Below are positions 61,001 through 64,000 of a stretch of 64,000 nucleotides of DNA, piece by piece; position 1 is the first letter of the stretch; each line of letters opens with the position of its first letter. The translations under genes and the position numbers were made by a program. The stretch lies in the NCBI GenBank assembly GCA_026261815.1, contig JAMPIT010000493.1, positions 4,047,501-4,111,500 of the forward strand, written 5' to 3'. The notes beneath the pieces were generated by a model. It was not told the origin of the DNA. It saw only the letters and a list, made by a program, of their open reading frames with translations, and did no database searches. The DNA is from Monarcha castaneiventris obscurior. Lineage: Eukaryota > Chordata > Aves > Passeriformes > Monarchidae.

Positions 61001-62935
61001 TTAAGGTCCCTTCTAGCCCAAACCGTTCTGTGGTTCTGTGATGTGATATCTGCTAGGTACATATGGAGGAAAGATTGTAGCCTCCCCAAATCTGTAGCAG
61101 TTGAGAGAGGGGATGGTGACACAACAGGACCTGTGTCACACTGTAGAGGAAACAATTCTGACTCCCATCTTTTGTTCACCTCCAAACTCCTCTCCCTGGG
61201 CAGTCTGCCTGGAAGGCAGCTTTGCTGACACTGTTCACCCTGAGAAACCAAAGCACAGTGAAGGGATGCAGCTGCCCAAGAAGATTTCAAGAATCTTGGA
61301 ATTAGATCTGCAGAGTTCTTTGCTCCTCATTTTAAACTCAGTCCTATAGGAATGAGTTCCTTTTCTGCTAGGGAAGGAATGCTGGGAGGTCTTGAGCTGC
61401 TCCCTCTGGTCAAAGCAGGTCTGGGCATTCTCACTTTGGGGTCGATGGTGGCACCAGGGTGTTCCTAAGTCATCTTTCTGTGTTGTGTGTTGGCAGATGG
61501 ACATTTGAGGGATGCAGACTCGGAGTACCTCCACTGGCTGGTGTGAGTACATCAGAGCCACGTGCTCTGTGCTTGTGGAGTGGGCAGAAACTCCTCCAAC
61601 AGCTCAGAACCCGTGGCTTTCCCTGGTGCTGTTGCCATCAGCTCCTTTAGCCCCATGTTCTGGGTCCTGCTAAAGGAGCAGGAGTTCCAGGTGTTGCTGC
61701 TGTTTGGCATTCCATTCACTGGGTGGGATTTTTCCTCTGGTGAAAGCAATCTCTGCTATCTGTTCCCTTATCAAATGGGGCAGAAATCACATCACAGCAT
61801 GGCAGAGTGATTTGCAGTCCTGGATGAATCTGCTGGAGGGAAATGAGTGTAAATGTGTTTGTGTCCAGGACCAACATCCCAGGCAGTGACATCAAGTCTG
61901 GTAAGGAGATGTGCCATTACCTGCCCCCCTTCCCTGCCATGGGGACGGGCTACCACCGCTTCATCTTCCTGCTCTTCAAGCAACGTGCTCCCATCGACTT
62001 CAGCCAGGACGCTCGGCCGACGCCGTGGTAATTCCTCTGCTCACCTGCTGGGCTGGGCTGCTGCTGCCTGTGGGGTTCATGTGCCTGTCTCTGCAGTAGG
62101 GGAGTGGCTCCTGTCACTCTGCAGGGTTCCCCAGGGTTGCTGTGCGTTTGTGTGTCCTCTGCAGCCACTATCCCAGCACTGCAGAGTCCTGTTGCTACAG
62201 AACAGGCTGTTAGAGAGTGGTTTGTCCTGCCCAGGCATGTGCACAGAGCTGGAGACACTGGGAGGTTTCCTTTTCATGGCTTCCTTTTCCACCTCTTTCA
62301 TATGCTCTGGGGTGATGTGGAGCAGGGTACTGCTGCAAGGAGGGGTTCACCTGGTGCTTGTGTCTTGTTTCCAGCTACAGCCTGAAGATGAGAACCTTCA
62401 GCACATTTGACTTCTACAGAAAGCATAAGGACGCCATGACCCCGGCAGGGCTGGCATTTTTCCAATGTCAGTGGGACAGCTCTGTCACTTCCACCTTCCA
62501 CCAGCTGCTCAGTAAGGAATGGGGATGCTGGAGGGGGTCTGTGGGTGGGACATGGCCCTGGGGCTGCAGGCTCTCACTTGGCCTTGGCACTTGTCCAGGA
62601 TCAGCACAGACTGAGTCCTTCCTGAGCCATTCTCCTCCAAACTAGCAGCAGCCTGAAGGAACAGCCCCTAAAAGGCTGTTTGGATGAGGATTTAAAATAA
62701 CTCCCAGGGTGTGTTTGAGCAGCCCTGGTCCTGTGTGGGTGAAGGGGGGTGTGGAGCTCAGGTGTGAGCCCTGCTGCTGAGCCAGTCCCCCTCTGCAGAC
62801 ATGAGGGAGCCGGTGTTCGAGTTCGTGCGGCCGCCCCCGTACCACCCTCCCCAGGTGAAGTTCCCTCGCCACCAGCCCCTGAGGTACCTGGACAGGTACC
62901 GGGACACACAGGAGCCCACCTATGGCATTTACTAG
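58042..62935 (+). CDS. MRPL38: Mitochondrial large ribosomal subunit protein mL38
   Basis: Component of the 39S mitochondrial ribosomal subunit, with a PEBP-like (phosphatidylethanolamine-binding) fold. Exons: 58042-58108, 59234-59413, 59990-60118, 60202-60410, 60739-60811, 61497-61542, 61869-62027, 62375-62511 and 62799-62935, in frame to 378 residues (human 380). The N-terminal 25 residues are Arg/Ala-rich without acids, as in a mitochondrial presequence. The PEBP-like part spans exons 4-8 ([39 protein letters not shown]). The C-terminus [15 protein letters not shown]...[16 protein letters not shown] is typical of the family. The exon 3 acceptor is CTGAAG. The first intron carries a CR1 copy. 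Confidence 0.95.
58205..59125 (+). mobile_element. CR1 LINE 3' fragment in MRPL38 intron 1
   Basis: About 920 bases of the 3' part of a CR1 element, in order: TGGTGTCCCCCCGGCTTCAA, CTCACCAATGACTTTGATGG, AAGTTTGCTGATGGCACAGA, GAGACACGGAGCTCTTGGAC, AGATGATTTGGGGACTGGAG, CTTCTTCCCTGTGCAGTGAC and a worn tail at CACTGTGGTCCCTTCCAGCC. These are signatures of the avian CR1 reverse-transcriptase C-terminus and 3' UTR. The frame is lost. Confidence 0.88.
59786..59880 (+). mobile_element. CR1 3' tail fragment (MRPL38 intron 2)
   Basis: A short copy with GGAGGTGTCCCTGTCCATGG, TTTAAGGTCCTTCCCAGCCC and the terminal TTCTGTGATGCTGAT. The 5' part is missing, as usual for CR1. Confidence 0.85.
60912..61045 (+). 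mobile_element. CR1 3' tail fragment (MRPL38 intron 5)
   Basis: It contains GAACTGTTCAAGGCTATGTT, GGAAGGTGTCCCTGCCCATG, TTTAAGGTCCCTTCTAGCCC and the terminal repeat TTCTGTGGTTCTGTGATGTG, typical of the CR1 3' end. It is very similar to the copy at 59786. Confidence 0.9.
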
Positions 62936-64000
62936 GAGCTGGCCCCCTCTGGTCCATGGGGTGCTGGCTCCTGGATTTCCTGCGCTGCCCTCAGTGCCTC
63001 AGGAGGGAGATGACAAAGTCTCAGCCCCTCAGCTCCCAGTTCCCCTGTGCTGGGAGCTGGCACTGGGTGCTCACAGGGCTGGCAGCTGCGTGGTCAAGAG
63101 GCTGCTCAACGAGAACATTCAGAGTGAATCCATGGCCAGGCTGAAACCTTGCTCCTGATTCTGCAGCAGAGCTCAGCAGTGGCTGGCAGGTGCCGTGAGA
63201 TGCCGTGCCTTGCTTCCCTGCAGGGATCACAGTTCTCCTTTTGTCTGTTTATGGAACAAACAGAGCCAGGCCAGCCTGGATTTCTTCCTCTCAGTGCTGA
63301 GGTTCAGGACTGTGTCAGATTTTATTTGTGCAGTCCTCCTGGAGAGATGAGTCTGATTAAACACTGTCTGAGCAGTGCTGGCACAGCTGTCTTTATTGGG
63401 AAAAGCCTGTTACCCTGGTCAGTTGGCACAGAGCTGAGGAGCTCAGCAGGATGCAGGGGAGGTGGGCAGCCCTTCCCCTGGCCAGAGTCACTTCCCTTCT
63501 GGGATGTTGTAGTTTGGGAAGAGTGTGGTTGCACAGGGAGTAAACCTGCACAAGGTCGGTGTTTGTGGAGGTGGCTTCAGCTGCCCAAGCACACAGACCT
63601 CAGTCTCCTTCCCCTCTCCCTGGACAGGACGTACCTGGCATGGGCAGGTGGAGCAGAAGCAGAGCTGCTGCTGCTGATGGTGGCCTGGCACTGCTGCTGC
63701 TGATCCTGTTCCGAGGCCTTGGAGAGCCTCTGCTCTCTGCTGTGCTCCACTGTGCATCCCCTGTTCACATGAACCCTCAAATACCAGCATGTTCTGCTGG
63801 TACAGCTGCCTCTGCCCAGCTCTGGTTCCCAGTGACTTTTTCTGACGTTCCTTCTATCAGGAAATTGGAGCCTTCAGCAAACATGAAAAGATTGGGCTGA
63901 AGTGCCCCTGTGCTGCCTGTGCTCAGGGCAGATACCAGTTACCCCAGAGCTCCCTGAACTCCCACCCTGAAGGAGCTGAAATGAGTGCACTGGGGAGGTG
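62936..64000. other. MRPL38 3' UTR and downstream DNA
   Basis: ATTAAA at 63356-63361 is a plausible MRPL38 poly(A) signal, about 420 bases after the stop. The remaining 640 bases show no conserved exon or repeat that I recognise. Confidence 0.5.

Overview
The window is nuclear DNA of a bird. The genes are spliced with GT-AG introns, the promoters are CpG-rich, CR1 LINE 3' tails occur (about 58205-59125, 59786-59880, 60912-61045), and there are avian-type endogenous retroviruses. One LTR in an ACOX1 intron (about 48885-49440) resembles a class I know from songbirds, so a passerine is likely but not proven. The gene order EVPL-CDK3-TEN1-ACOX1-MRPL38 matches human 17q25 with the same relative orientations. 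FBF1, which lies between ACOX1 and MRPL38 in human, is missing from that place here.

Layout. 1-15004 (+): the 3' 18 exons of envoplakin (EVPL), with the poly(A) signal at 15346. 15352-17382: no gene seen. 17383-25191 (-): a gammaretrovirus-like provirus with two LTRs, an uninterrupted gag frame, broken pro-pol and a small env remnant. 26155-30344 (-): CDK3, 7 coding exons. 32287-34046 (-): TEN1, 3 coding exons. 35700-36031: a CpG island that probably drives TEN1 and ACOX1 in opposite directions and holds a 12-copy GGGATC array. 36032-55200 (+): ACOX1, including two interchangeable versions of exon 3 of identical length. 58042-62935 (+): MRPL38, 9 exons. 62936-64000: the MRPL38 3' UTR and intergenic DNA.

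The genes do not form one pathway. EVPL is a desmosome and cornified-envelope linker. CDK3 is a G0/G1 kinase. TEN1 is a subunit of the telomeric CST complex. ACOX1 starts peroxisomal beta-oxidation. MRPL38 is a mitochondrial ribosomal protein. TEN1 and CDK3 lie in tandem as in the human TEN1-CDK3 read-through locus, and TEN1/ACOX1 are head to head as in mammals.

The least ordinary part is the provirus. Its LTRs differ at about a fifth of positions by eye and pol is riddled with breaks, yet gag stays open for 649 codons. That gag has a 30-bp in-frame repeat array and an extra Cys/His cluster. Its leader holds a row of similar small hairpins with 7-nt loops. Other points for a second look are the exon-3 pair of ACOX1, the G-quadruplex-prone promoter repeat, an inverted repeat pair around CDK3 exon 1, and the missing FBF1.
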